This document shows, piece after piece, positions 14,045 to 21,941 of a stretch of 34,534 nt of DNA; the stretch's first letter is position 1, and every line of letters begins with the position of its first letter. The stretch covers positions 1 through 34,534 of the forward strand of contig NZ_VFWX01000030.1 of assembly GCF_006442965.1 (NCBI RefSeq), read 5' to 3'. This stretch comes from Mesorhizobium sp. CU3. Its GTDB lineage: Bacteria; Pseudomonadota; Alphaproteobacteria; Rhizobiales; Rhizobiaceae. Position numbers and translations under genes: made by a program. The notes under the pieces were generated by a model that was not told where the DNA came from, ran no database searches, and saw only the letters and a list, made by a program, of their open reading frames with translations.

Positions 14045-14866
14045 TCAGCCTGCCTTCGCGCCGCCGATCATCTTGGTCACTTCCGTCGCGGCCTCGCGCA
14101 CCAGCGGGCCGATCTCGGCCAGCCGCTCGGGCGTGACCCGGACCGTCGGGCCGGACACCGAAACGCCGCCGATCGGCTCGCCATATTCGTTGAAGATCGC
14201 GGCGGCCACGCAGCGCATGCCGGGATGGCGTTCCTCGTCGTCGACCGACCAGCCGCGATGCTTGATGGTGGCAAGATCGTGGGCGAGGGCCGAAATGTCG
14301 GACAGCGTCTTGTCGGTATAGCGTTGCAGGCCGGCCTTGCGCAGGATCGCCGCGACCCGTTCCGGTTCGAGATGCGCCAGCACCGCCTTGCCGATACCGG
14401 ACGCATGGAACGGGCTGCGTGTGCCCGGCCGGAAGAAGGCGCGGATCGCCTGATGCGTCTCGACCTGGCTGACGAAGACGACGCAATCGTCCTCGGCGAC
14501 ACCGAGATTGGCGGTCTCGCCGGTCCTTTCCATAAGCTCCTGCATGACGATGCGGGCGCGGTCGACAAGCTTTCTGCGGCGCAGGAAGGCGGCGCCCATC
14601 CGATAAGTCTCGACGCCGACGGACCAGAGCTGGTCGGTCGTGTCGAATTCGACCATGCCGTGGTTCTCAAGCGTCGTCAGCATCCGGTAGGCGGTGGAGG
14701 CGGCGATCCCGCTTTGCGCCGCGATTTCGCTGAGCGACAGGCCGCTTGATTCAGCCACGATCGCCAGGATGCGCAGCGCCCGGTCGAGCGACTGCACCGA
14801 AGCCGCTTCCGAAGGGCCGTTGAAAGCGCGCGGCCTGCCGCGCTGGCGTTTCTCGGTGGTTTCCAT
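14045..14866 (-). CDS. IclR family regulator of the glyoxylate carboligase operon
   Basis: A 273-residue protein with an N-terminal winged helix-turn-helix (SLDRALRILAIVAE, LSLSEIAAQSGIAASTAYRMLTTLENHGMVEFD) and a C-terminal IclR effector domain (SPFHASGIGKAVLAHL, GWSVDDEERHPGMRCVAAAIF, IGGVSVSGPTVRV). It is transcribed away from gcl across a 203-bp AT-rich spacer. That position makes it the likely regulator of gcl-hyi-glxR, comparable to AllR, which controls gcl in E. coli and responds to glyoxylate. The start at 14866 or the ATG at 14875 is chosen because longer versions (14917, 14956) would run into the operator-like palindrome. Effector is inferred. Confidence 0.87.
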   Translation of the reverse strand: METTEKRQRGRPRAFNGPSEAASVQSLDRALRILAIVAESSGLSLSEIAAQSGIAASTAYRMLTTLENHGMVEFDTTDQLWSVGVETYRMGAAFLRRRKLVDRARIVMQELMERTGETANLGVAEDDCVVFVSQVETHQAIRAFFRPGTRSPFHASGIGKAVLAHLEPERVAAILRKAGLQRYTDKTLSDISALAHDLATIKHRGWSVDDEERHPGMRCVAAAIFNEYGEPIGGVSVSGPTVRVTPERLAEIGPLVREAATEVTKMIGGAKAG

Positions 14867-14934
14867 GCCCGCCATTCTCGCCCATTTCTCGCAGCGTGCA
14901 ATGAAAAAGTTTTTCATCGATTTATCAGGGTGAA

Positions 14935-14990
14935 TTTCTGGAAAACGGAAAACCACATAAAATCAATGCATAGTGCGTGTTTTCTAGAAA
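14935..14990. promoter_or_regulatory. Two operator-like palindromes between iclR-type gene and gcl
   Basis: TTTCTGGAAA (14935-14944) and TTTCTAGAAA (14981-14990) are two near-identical 10-bp palindromes whose starts are 46 bp apart in the divergent spacer. A weaker third copy, ATTCTGAAAA, lies at 15000-15009. IclR-family operators are commonly built from TTTCC/GGAAA half sites, so these are good candidates for binding by the adjacent regulator. Confidence 0.55.
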
Positions 14991-15069
14991 TGAAAAAATA
15001 TTCTGAAAAAATTGAAAAATCGAAACCGCTTTGGCATTGTCAAGCCAACCAACGAAATGGAGGCTTGCT

Positions 15070-16851
15070 ATGGCCAGGATGCGCGCCGTCGACGCGGCGG
15101 TTCTCGTTCTCGAAAAGGAAGGCATCACAAATGCCTTCGGCGTGCCGGGCGCGGCGATCAACCCGCTCTATTCGGCGCTCAAGGCGCGCGGCACCATCCG
15201 CCACGTGCTGGCACGCCATGTCGAGGGCGCCTCGCATATGGCCGAAGGCTATACCCGCGCCAAGGCCGGCAATATCGGGCTCTGCATCGGCACCTCCGGT
15301 CCGGCCGGCACCGACATGATCACCGGCCTCTATTCGGCTTCGGCCGACTCCATTCCGATCCTCTGTATCACCGGCCAGGCGCCTCGCGCCCGGCTGAACA
15401 AGGAAGACTTCCAGGCGGTCGACATCGCTTCCATTGCGGCGCCCGTCGCCAAATGGGCGGTCACGGTCATGGAGCCCTATCTGGTGCCTATGGCGCTGCA
15501 GAAGGCGTTCCATCTGATGCGTTCCTCGCGGCCGGGTCCGGTGCTGATCGACCTGCCGCTCGACGTCCAGCTTGCCGAGATCGAATTCGACATCGACGCC
15601 TATGAGCCGCTCGCCCCCTTCAAGCCGGCGATGACGCGCGTCCAGGCTGAGAAGGCGCTTGCGATGCTCAACGAAGCGGAAAAGCCGCTGATCGTCGCCG
15701 GTGGCGGCATCATCAATGCCGATGCCTCGGACCTTTTGATCGAATTCGCCGAGATCACCGGCGTTCCGGTCATCCCGACGCTTATGGGCTGGGGCGCGAT
15801 CCCCGACGACCACCGGCTGATGGCTGGCATGTGCGGCCTGCAGACCTCGCACCGCTACGGCAATGCGACAATGCTGGCGGCCGACTTCGTCTTCGGCATC
15901 GGCAACCGCTGGGCCAACCGCCACACCGGCTCGGTCGACGTCTACACCAAGGGCAAGAAGTTCATCCATGTCGACATCGAGCCAACCCAGATCGGCCGTG
16001 TCTTCGCGCCGGACCTCGGCGTCGTCTCGGATGCGGGCGCGGCGCTGAAGATCCTGCTCGACGTCGCCACCGAATGGCGCACGGCCGGCAAGCTGCGCGA
16101 CTGGTCGGGCTGGGCCAAGGAATGCCAGGGCCGCAAGAAGACCATGAAGCGCAAGACGCATTTCGAGCAGGTGCCGCTGAAGCCGCAGCGCGTCTATGAG
16201 GAGATGAACAAGGCCTTCGGCCGCGACACCACCTATGTCACCACCATCGGCCTGTCGCAGATCGCCGGCGCGCAGTTCCTGCATGTCTACAAGCCGCGCA
16301 ACTGGATCAATTGCGGCCAGGCCGGCCCGCTTGGCTGGACGCTGCCGGCAGCACTCGGCGTGCGGGCGGCAGATCCGGACCGCGCCATCGTCGCGCTCTC
16401 CGGCGACTATGATTTCCAGTTCATGATCGAGGAACTGGCGGTGGGCGCGCAGCACAAGCTGCCCTACATCCATGTCGTCGTGAACAATGCCTATCTCGGC
16501 CTCATCCGCCAGGCGCAGCGCGGTTTTTCGATGGATTACGAGGTCAGCCTTGCCTTCGAGAACGTCAACCGCAAGGACGATCCCGAGGCGGGTTACGGCG
16601 TCGACCATGTCGCCGTCGCCGAGGCGATGGGCTGCAAGGCGGTCCGCGTGAGGAAGCCGGAAGAGTTCGCCGGCGCCTTCAAGGAAGCGCAGCGGCTGAT
16701 GAAGGAGCACCAGGTGCCGGTCGTTCTCGAATTCATCCTCGAGCGCGTCACCAACATTTCGATGGGCACGGAAATCGACAAGATCACGGAATTCGAGGAC
16801 CTTGCCGAAAGTCACGAAGATGCGCCGACCGCCATCGTGATGTTGGATTAA
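15070..16851 (+). CDS. gcl: Glyoxylate carboligase (tartronate-semialdehyde synthase)
   Basis: A ThDP- and FAD-dependent enzyme that joins two glyoxylates to tartronate semialdehyde and CO2, feeding C2 units from glycolate, purine or allantoin breakdown into glycerate. The protein is 593 residues, the same as E. coli Gcl. The usual ThDP-enzyme glutamate is replaced by Val51 (RHVEGASHMAEGYTRA), the hallmark that separates Gcl from acetolactate synthase. The ThDP-Mg motif is SGDYDFQFMIEELAVG to VVVNNAYLGLIRQ. GGAGG lies 6 bases before the ATG at 15070. hyi follows after 24 bases and glxR further down, so the three form one pathway operon. Confidence 0.97.
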   Translation: MARMRAVDAAVLVLEKEGITNAFGVPGAAINPLYSALKARGTIRHVLARHVEGASHMAEGYTRAKAGNIGLCIGTSGPAGTDMITGLYSASADSIPILCITGQAPRARLNKEDFQAVDIASIAAPVAKWAVTVMEPYLVPMALQKAFHLMRSSRPGPVLIDLPLDVQLAEIEFDIDAYEPLAPFKPAMTRVQAEKALAMLNEAEKPLIVAGGGIINADASDLLIEFAEITGVPVIPTLMGWGAIPDDHRLMAGMCGLQTSHRYGNATMLAADFVFGIGNRWANRHTGSVDVYTKGKKFIHVDIEPTQIGRVFAPDLGVVSDAGAALKILLDVATEWRTAGKLRDWSGWAKECQGRKKTMKRKTHFEQVPLKPQRVYEEMNKAFGRDTTYVTTIGLSQIAGAQFLHVYKPRNWINCGQAGPLGWTLPAALGVRAADPDRAIVALSGDYDFQFMIEELAVGAQHKLPYIHVVVNNAYLGLIRQAQRGFSMDYEVSLAFENVNRKDDPEAGYGVDHVAVAEAMGCKAVRVRKPEEFAGAFKEAQRLMKEHQVPVVLEFILERVTNISMGTEIDKITEFEDLAESHEDAPTAIVMLD

Positions 16852-16875
16852 GCTGAGCGGAAAAGGAGAAGAAGA

Positions 16876-17673
16876 ATGCCGCGTTTTTCAGCCAATTTGT
16901 CGATGCTCTTCGGCGAGCACGACTTCCTCGACCGCTTCGACGCCGCCGCCCGCGCCGGCTTCAAGGGCGTCGAATATATCGGGCCATATGACAATGCGCC
17001 TGATGTGGTCGCCGCGCGCCTGAAGAAGAACGGCCTCAGCCAAGTGCTGTTCAACCTGCCGGCCGGCGACTGGGGTAGGGGCGAGCGGGGCATCGCGGTG
17101 CTGCCCGATCGCGTGCCGGAATTCCGCCAAGGCGTCGCCAAGGCGATCAGCTACGCCCATGCGCTGGGCTGCGAGCAGATCAACTGCCTTGCCGGCATCG
17201 CGCCGCAGGGCGCCGACCGGACCGTGCTGGAAAACGTCTTCGCCGAAAACCTCGCCTTCGCGGCGGAAAAACTGGAGCAGGCCGGCATCAAGCTGTTGAT
17301 CGAGCCGATCAACACCCGCGACATCCCGGGCTTTTTCCTCAATTATTCGGATCAGGCGCTGGCGCTGATCGACCGCGTCGGCTCCAAGAACATCTACCTG
17401 CAATACGACATCTACCACATGCAGATCATGGAGGGGGATCTCGCCCGGACCATCGAGGCCAATCTTCCCCGCATCGCGCATATCCAGCTTGCGGACAATC
17501 CCGGCCGTCACGAGCCGGGGACGGGCGAGATCAACTATCCCTTCCTCTACGACCATATCGACCGGCTCGGCTATTCCGGCTGGATCGGCGCCGAATACAA
17601 GCCGAAGGCCGGTACGGAACAGGGGCTAGGCTGGTTCCAGGAGATTGCGGGACAAGGGAGTGCGGCGGCCTGA
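16876..17673 (+). CDS. hyi: Hydroxypyruvate isomerase
   Basis: Interconverts tartronate semialdehyde and hydroxypyruvate. The 265-residue TIM barrel is of the xylose-isomerase-like group, starting PRFSANLSMLFGEHDFLDRF. The metal and catalytic glutamates are Glu143 (LLIEPINTRDIPGFFL) and Glu240 (WIGAEYKPK), matching E142 and E240 of E. coli Hyi. QYDIYHMQIMEGDL supplies other active-site residues. AAGGAGAAGAAG precedes the ATG. It lies 24 bases after gcl and 109 bases before glxR, with a repeat element in the second gap. Confidence 0.94.
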   Translation: MPRFSANLSMLFGEHDFLDRFDAAARAGFKGVEYIGPYDNAPDVVAARLKKNGLSQVLFNLPAGDWGRGERGIAVLPDRVPEFRQGVAKAISYAHALGCEQINCLAGIAPQGADRTVLENVFAENLAFAAEKLEQAGIKLLIEPINTRDIPGFFLNYSDQALALIDRVGSKNIYLQYDIYHMQIMEGDLARTIEANLPRIAHIQLADNPGRHEPGTGEINYPFLYDHIDRLGYSGWIGAEYKPKAGTEQGLGWFQEIAGQGSAAA

Positions 17674-17680
17674 CAGCTTC

Positions 17681-17734
17681 CTTCTCCCCGTCTCTATACG
17701 GGGAGAAGGTGCCGGCAGGCGGATGAGGGGCAGC
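17681..17734 (+). repeat. REP/RPE-like palindromic repeat between hyi and glxR
   Basis: CTTCTCCCCGT (17681-17691) pairs with ACGGGGAGAAG (17698-17708) as an 11-bp stem over a 6-base loop, followed by GGTGCCGGCAGGCGGATGAG and GGGC. The string, stem plus GGATGAGGGGC tail, is one I recognise as a widespread palindromic element in Rhizobiales genomes. It sits inside the operon, so it will be in the mRNA and may affect stability between hyi and glxR. Confidence 0.7.
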
Positions 17735-17782
17735 GCCGGCCTTGCGACAAATTTAAGCGAAGAATCCCAAGGAGCAAAAACA

Positions 17783-18700
17783 ATGGAAACCATCGGCTTC
17801 ATAGGCCTCGGCATCATGGGCGCGCCGATGGCTGGGCATCTGCTCGACGCCGGCTACGCGGTCGTCGCCAGCGACCATCGCTCGAAACCGCCGGCCGACC
17901 TCGTCGCCAAAGGTCTCAAATCCGTCACCGGCCACAATGCGGTGGCCAAGGCCGCCGACATCATCATAACCATGGTGCCGGACACCCCGCAGGTTGCCGA
18001 CGTTCTTTTCGGCGAGAACGGCGTCGCTTCGGGCCTGTCCAAGGGCAAGCTCGTCATCGACATGAGCTCGATCTCGCCGATCGCCACCAAGGAATTCGCG
18101 AAGAAGATCAACGACCTCGGCTGCGACTATCTCGATGCGCCGGTCTCCGGCGGCGAGGTCGGCGCCAAGGCTGCCTCGCTCACCGTCATGGTCGGTGGCG
18201 ACGAAAAGGCGTTCGAGCGCGCCAGGCCGGTGTTCGAGAAGATGGGCAAGAACATCACGCTGGTCGGTCCGAACGGCGTCGGCCAGACTACCAAGGTCGC
18301 CAACCAGATCGTGGTGGCGCTGACCATCGAGGCGGTAGGCGAGGCTCTCGTCTTCGCATCGAAGGCAGGCGCCGATCCGGCCAAGGTCAGGCAGGCGCTG
18401 ATGGGCGGGCTCGCGGCTTCCCGTATCCTCGAAGTGCATGGCGAGCGTATGATCAAGCGAACCTTCGCGCCGGGCTTCCGCATCGAACTGCACCAGAAGG
18501 ACCTCAATTTGGCGCTGGAAGGCGCCAAGGCGCTCGGCGTTGCGTTGCCCAACACCTCGACGACGCAGCAGCTTTTCAACTCCTGCGCGGCCAATGGCGG
18601 GGCCAAGGAGGATCACTCGGCTCTCGTCAGGGCGCTGGAGCGGATGGCGGGCCACGATGTCGCCGAAGTGCCGGCACAGGCCAAGGGCAAAGCAGCTTAG
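17783..18700 (+). CDS. glxR: 2-hydroxy-3-oxopropionate (tartronate semialdehyde) reductase
   Basis: Reduces tartronate semialdehyde to D-glycerate with NAD(P)H, the last step of the route begun by Gcl. It is a 305-residue member of the beta-hydroxyacid dehydrogenase family. The Rossmann motif GFIGLGIMGAPMAGHLLDAG (residues 5-24) is followed by the substrate-binding DAPVSGGEVGAKAASLTVMVG, the catalytic lysine region GVGQTTKVANQIVV, and HQKDLNLALEGAKALGVALP. The ATG at 17783 has AAGGAG 8 bases upstream; the open frame before it crosses the repeat and is not coding. Neighbours fix the assignment to tartronate semialdehyde rather than 3-hydroxyisobutyrate. Confidence 0.93.
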   Translation: METIGFIGLGIMGAPMAGHLLDAGYAVVASDHRSKPPADLVAKGLKSVTGHNAVAKAADIIITMVPDTPQVADVLFGENGVASGLSKGKLVIDMSSISPIATKEFAKKINDLGCDYLDAPVSGGEVGAKAASLTVMVGGDEKAFERARPVFEKMGKNITLVGPNGVGQTTKVANQIVVALTIEAVGEALVFASKAGADPAKVRQALMGGLAASRILEVHGERMIKRTFAPGFRIELHQKDLNLALEGAKALGVALPNTSTTQQLFNSCAANGGAKEDHSALVRALERMAGHDVAEVPAQAKGKAA

Positions 18701-18753
18701 GTCAGGAGAGGGCGGCTCAACGTTCCCACGCCGCCAGCTCTTTTCCTGTCTGG

Positions 18754-18788
18754 GAACGGGTTCCTGCCTCGCCGGGCGGAACCCGTTC
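18754..18788. terminator. Inverted repeat between convergent glxR and rlmB
   Basis: GAACGGGTTCC (18754-18764) and GGAACCCGTTC (18778-18788) are perfect 11-bp complements around a 13-base loop. Placed between two convergent genes, it could work as a bidirectional terminator. T runs are weak on both sides (CGTCGTTT on plus). Confidence 0.6.
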
Positions 18789-18794
18789 GTCGTT

Positions 18795-19643
18795 TCAGCC
18801 GCGCTTCAGATAAGCGCGTGCGGCGTAGAGGCTCACCGCAGCAGCGTTGGAAACGTTCAGCGAGCGGATGGCGCCGGGCATGTCGAGGCGGGCGAGCGCC
18901 GTCACCGTTTCGCGCGTTTTCTGGCGCAGCCCCTTGCCCTCGGCGCCCAGAACCAGGGCGATCTTGCCGCCGGAGAAAGTCTTCTCCAATTCGGCCGGCC
19001 CGTCGGAATCGAGCCCGATCGTCTGGAAGCCGGCCCCGTGCAATTGGCCCAGCGCGTCGGCTAGGTTCTTCACCTCGATCTGGTCGATGTGCTCCAACGC
19101 GCCGGACGCAGCCTTGGCCAGCACGCCCGATTCCTGCGGGCTGTGGCGGGCCGTGGTGATCAGCGCACCGGCGCCGAAGGCAACCGCCGAGCGCAGGATC
19201 GCGCCGACATTGTGCGGATCGGTGACCTGGTCCAGCACCAGCACCAGGCTGGTGTCGCCCAGCGCGTCAAGGCGCTTGGCCTTGAGCGGCTCGGCCTCGA
19301 TCAGCAGGCCCTGATGCACGGCGTCCGATCCTGTGATCCGATCTATGTCCTTCGGCTCGACCAGTTCGGCCTTGAAGGGCAGGGCGGCGAGGTCGCCGAT
19401 CGCCAGCCGTTCGGCGGCATTGCGCGTCACCAGCATTTTTTTGATCTTGCGCCGCGGATTGTCGAGCGCCGCCCGCACCGTGTGCAGACCATAGAGCCGC
19501 ACCAGGCCGTCGGCCGGGGCTTCGCCCGGCGCCACCGGCTGGCGCGGCCGGAATGCCGGCGCGCCGCCGGCCTTCTGGTCGCGGTGCGCGCGCCGCAGCT
19601 TGGCGTAATGCGTGTCTTTCGGGGTGCCTGGCTTGTCGCTCAT
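18795..19643 (-). CDS. rlmB: 23S rRNA (guanosine-2251-2'-O)-methyltransferase, TrmH/SpoU family
   Basis: Methylates the ribose of a 23S rRNA guanosine in the P-loop of the peptidyl-transferase region. It is 282 residues with an N-terminal substrate-binding domain (RLYGLHTVRAALDNPRRKIKKMLVTRNA) and the knotted SPOUT methyltransferase motifs: VLVLDQVTDPHNVGAILRSA, KIALVLGAEGKGLRQKT and IRSLNVSNAAAVSLYAA. The basic, Pro-rich first 40 residues are a typical extension in rhizobia. The ATG at 19643 is chosen as the start of the family's usual protein. Exact target nucleotide is assigned by family only. Confidence 0.9.
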   Translation of the reverse strand: MSDKPGTPKDTHYAKLRRAHRDQKAGGAPAFRPRQPVAPGEAPADGLVRLYGLHTVRAALDNPRRKIKKMLVTRNAAERLAIGDLAALPFKAELVEPKDIDRITGSDAVHQGLLIEAEPLKAKRLDALGDTSLVLVLDQVTDPHNVGAILRSAVAFGAGALITTARHSPQESGVLAKAASGALEHIDQIEVKNLADALGQLHGAGFQTIGLDSDGPAELEKTFSGGKIALVLGAEGKGLRQKTRETVTALARLDMPGAIRSLNVSNAAAVSLYAARAYLKRG

Positions 19644-19731
19644 TCGGCCTCTATAGCCGGCCCGTCCGGCTAAGGATACGGGCTGCGGCAAGGAATGCCG
19701 AACAAGGTCTGAAAAACCGCCGCCGCGCCGG

Positions 19732-19760
19732 TTGACACCCACGGGCCTTGCCGCCATAAG
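19732..19760 (+). promoter_or_regulatory. Sigma-70 promoter for tRNA-Tyr/tRNA-Gly
   Basis: A consensus -35 TTGACA (19732-19737), a 17-bp spacer and CATAAG (19755-19760) lie about 85 bases upstream of tRNA-Tyr. Transcription would start near 19767 and cover both tRNAs. Confidence 0.6.
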
Positions 19761-19843
19761 GCGCTTCGCTGATTTCGGAGAAGATCACTACTCGGGCTCC
19801 GGATCGGCGAAAATGCCTCGTTGCATGGCTCCGGCGGCAGACT

Positions 19844-19928
19844 GGAGAGGTGCCCGAGTGGTTAAAGGGGACGGACTGTAAATCCGTTGGCTTAGCCTAC
19901 GTTGGTTCGAATCCAACCCTCTCCACCA
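19844..19928 (+). tRNA. tRNA-Tyr (anticodon GTA)
   Basis: 85 bases including CCA, with the long variable arm of a class II tRNA. Acceptor GGAGAGG pairs with CCTCTCC. Anticodon stem ACGGA/TCCGT has loop CTGTAAA, so the anticodon is GTA. The T arm contains GTTGGTTCGAATCCAAC. Confidence 0.97.
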
Positions 19929-19966
19929 CTGCCGGCCCGGATGCCCTGAACGAGAAAAGTCTCGGA

Positions 19967-19991
19967 CCGAAAAGTGCATGGCGCTTTTCGG
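19967..19991. repeat. Hairpin between tRNA-Tyr and tRNA-Gly
   Basis: CCGAAAAG (19967-19974) and CTTTTCGG (19984-19991) are perfect complements around a 9-base loop. The CCGAAAAGTG...CTTTTCGG pattern resembles another dispersed rhizobial intergenic palindrome. It could also mark RNase processing between the two tRNAs. Confidence 0.5.
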
Positions 19992-20017
19992 GTGAATCCG
20001 GTACTTCAGTGTAAGGC

Positions 20018-20091
20018 GCGGGTATAGCTCAGTGGTAGAGCAGCAGCCTTCCAAGCTGAATATGCGGGTTCGATTCCCGCTACCCGCTCCA
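20018..20091 (+). tRNA. tRNA-Gly (anticodon TCC)
   Basis: 74 bases including CCA. Acceptor GCGGGTA pairs with TACCCGC, the D arm is GCTCAGTGGTAGAGC, the anticodon loop CTTCCAA gives TCC, and the T arm is GCGGGTTCGATTCCCGC. It reads GGA/GGG. Probably co-transcribed with tRNA-Tyr 89 bases upstream. Confidence 0.97.
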
Positions 20092-20120
20092 GATTTACTC
20101 TCGATAGCCTGACACGAAAA

Positions 20121-20144
20121 CGCCGCGCACCGTGGCGCGCGGCG
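20121..20144 (-). terminator. Terminator of the yidB-like gene
   Basis: CGCCGCGC (20121-20128) and GCGCGGCG (20137-20144) form a GC-rich stem. On the minus strand it is followed by TTTTCG, as expected for the gene ending at 20165. On the plus strand it may also stop read-through from the tRNAs. Confidence 0.7.
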
Positions 20145-20164
20145 CGTTCGCTTGTCCTTGCCGC

Positions 20165-20620
20165 TTAGCTGTTGAAAGCCGAGGCGACCTGGTGGTTCTG
20201 CGGGATCTGGCCGTTCGGCGTCAGCTTGTCGACGATGCCGGGCAGCGCCGTCGACAATTGTTGCAGCAACTCCTGCTCGTTGAGGCCGGTACGCTGCGCA
20301 ATTTCGTGGATCACCGCCGGACCGAGCGCGGAACCGAGATCGCCGGGATTGATCGACTGGTTCTGGCCGTTGCCGACCCAGGAATCGGCGACGTTGCCAT
20401 GGCCGGCATCCTTCAGCTTGTCGAGCAGGCCGCCGAGACCGCCGAGCAGCCCGCCATCGGCCGAAGCGCCGGTGTCGGCAGGCGTCGGCGCGGGAGCTTG
20501 CGGCGCGGCCGGCTCTTCGCCTCTGCCGCTCAGCATCTTGCCGACCAGAAGTGCGCCGAGCGCGATCATCAGGGGTTTGGTGATATTGCCGCCAGGAACG
20601 GCATTGTCAAAAAGGCCCAT
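20165..20620 (-). CDS. YidB family (DUF937) protein
   Basis: 151 residues. The N-terminus MGLFDNAVPGG leads into a hydrophobic stretch (LMIALGALLVGKML), an Ala/Pro-rich linker, GGLLGGLGGLLDKLKDAGHG, then VADSWVGNGQNQSINPGDL and a helical end (VIHEIAQRTGLNEQELLQQL, STALPGIVDKLTPNGQIPQ). This arrangement, glycine-rich core plus SWVG-x-GxNQ, is typical of DUF937/YidB proteins, whose role is unknown. AAGGAG lies 8 bases before the ATG at 20620. It shares a 127-bp divergent spacer with the YeaQ-type gene. Confidence 0.82.
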   Translation of the reverse strand: MGLFDNAVPGGNITKPLMIALGALLVGKMLSGRGEEPAAPQAPAPTPADTGASADGGLLGGLGGLLDKLKDAGHGNVADSWVGNGQNQSINPGDLGSALGPAVIHEIAQRTGLNEQELLQQLSTALPGIVDKLTPNGQIPQNHQVASAFNS

Positions 20621-20747
20621 AGTGGATCTCCTTATCCAACCAAGTCCGCCCACACCAGAATGGCGCAAACGAGCGGAATATCAAGCTGTCTTGAGCTTTT
20701 GACAATCATATGAAAATCTCTGCGGCGGCGGGGAATTGGAGGGAAAA

Positions 20748-21005
20748 ATGGGCATCATTAGCTGGATCATCCTGGGCCTTATCGCTGGCTTCATCGGCAG
20801 CAAGATCGTCAACAAGACCGGTCAGGGCATGATTATGGACATCGTGCTCGGCATCGTCGGCGCCATCGTCGGCGGCGTGATCTTCAGTCAGATCTTCGGC
20901 TCGGGCATCACCGGTCTCAACATCTGGAGCCTGATCGTGGCTGTCGCCGGTTCCGTCATCGTACTCTGGGCCTATCACCAGATATCCGGCAAGCGATCGC
21001 TATAG
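20748..21005 (+). CDS. GlsB/YeaQ/YmgE family stress-response membrane protein
   Basis: 85 residues, nearly all hydrophobic, with three membrane spans: IISWIILGLIAGFIGSKIV, IVLGIVGAIVGGVIFSQIFG and WSLIVAVAGSVIVLWAYHQI. The WIILGLIAGFIGSKI start and the glycine-zipper GIVGAIVGG are the marks of this transglycosylase-associated family. Family members are linked to general stress in enterobacteria; the role here is unknown. GGAGGG sits just before the ATG at 20748, preferred over the in-frame ATG at 20736, which lies upstream of that site. Confidence 0.87.
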   Translation: MGIISWIILGLIAGFIGSKIVNKTGQGMIMDIVLGIVGAIVGGVIFSQIFGSGITGLNIWSLIVAVAGSVIVLWAYHQISGKRSL

Positions 21006-21117
21006 AGCTGGGAAGGCCTTTTTCGCCGCCGCGCCGGACTGGCGCCGGTCTGCCTGTTGCCAAGCTTTCCAAACCATGGTCGCATCCTTGTGCGGGATCG
21101 ACGGGGGCTGACCAGTT

Positions 21118-21924
21118 ATGGCGATAGAGATCGAAGGGCTTTCGCTTACCTATTATCCGGTTCCGAAAAGCGGCACCAGCAGCGTCAAATACGCGCTGAT
21201 GGCTTTGGGCGGCAAGGCGGCAGCACTCTCCGATCCGGACAACGACGTCCATGACCACCTGTCCACCAACTGGGTCGATCCGTTCTCACCCGTCTATGAT
21301 GGGCTCGGCGGCAAGTTCACCATCGTGCGCGATCCGCTTGAGCGGCTGCTTTCGGCCTATTCCAGCCGGATCGTAGACGCCGACGTTCTGACGCGGTCGT
21401 CGGCTAAGACGCAGAAGCTCAAGGAATTCGGGCTGCCGACAGACCCGGATTTCGAAACCTTCGTTTCGAATGTCGACAAATACAGCGCCTGCTCCTGGGA
21501 GATCGAATTCCATATCGCCTCGCCGCGCCATTTTCTTGGATCGAGCCTGTTCCTGTTCGAACATGTCTTCAGGTTCGAGGAAATCGACAAGGTCGGAGCA
21601 TTCTTGTCTTCGGTCAGCGGCAAGGCGATCGAAATGCCGCGCCTGCAAGCGGCGAGAGCCAGGCTCACCCCCACGGACCTGTCGCCCGTCGCCCTGGCCA
21701 AGGCGATGCGTTTTTGCCGTTACGATTACGGATTTCTGGTCGACTATTACGACCCGACGAAATGGGGAGGCATCCCAGATGGCGATCCCGGCGAGACGTC
21801 CTCGCTGCATGTCCTGCGCGACCCCACGGCGGACAGGGATGGCCGCCTGGTCTATCCACGTACGCTGCGCAACCTGATCGATTTCGTCGCTCGGCGACCT
21901 TTGCAGAGCCGGATCGGTCGGTAG
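21118..21924 (+). CDS. Sulfotransferase family protein
   Basis: 268 residues. It carries both PAPS-binding motifs of cytosolic/carbohydrate sulfotransferases: the 5'-phosphosulfate loop PVPKSGTSSVK (residues 14-24, Lys17 catalytic) and the 3'-phosphate motif TIVRDPLERLLSAYSS (Arg72, Ser80). Domain layout fits the Sulfotransfer_2 group, which sulfates sugars. No signal peptide. In rhizobia such enzymes modify Nod factors, exopolysaccharide or lipopolysaccharide, but nothing nearby identifies the acceptor. It stands alone, and its stop lies 17 bases from the convergent EamA gene. Confidence 0.82.
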   Translation: MAIEIEGLSLTYYPVPKSGTSSVKYALMALGGKAAALSDPDNDVHDHLSTNWVDPFSPVYDGLGGKFTIVRDPLERLLSAYSSRIVDADVLTRSSAKTQKLKEFGLPTDPDFETFVSNVDKYSACSWEIEFHIASPRHFLGSSLFLFEHVFRFEEIDKVGAFLSSVSGKAIEMPRLQAARARLTPTDLSPVALAKAMRFCRYDYGFLVDYYDPTKWGGIPDGDPGETSSLHVLRDPTADRDGRLVYPRTLRNLIDFVARRPLQSRIGR

Positions 21925-21941
21925 CTTCCGAGGCGAATTCC

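Noticed and set aside
13403..14749. Open plus-strand frame of 448 codons across the small membrane gene and the antisense of the IclR gene
   Set aside because: It overlaps two supported genes and the rhizobial repeat, and its translation is low-complexity and Arg/Ala-rich.
15040..16815. Open minus-strand frame of 591 codons opposite gcl
   Set aside because: Antisense of a well-identified gene, with no domain similarity and no ribosome site.
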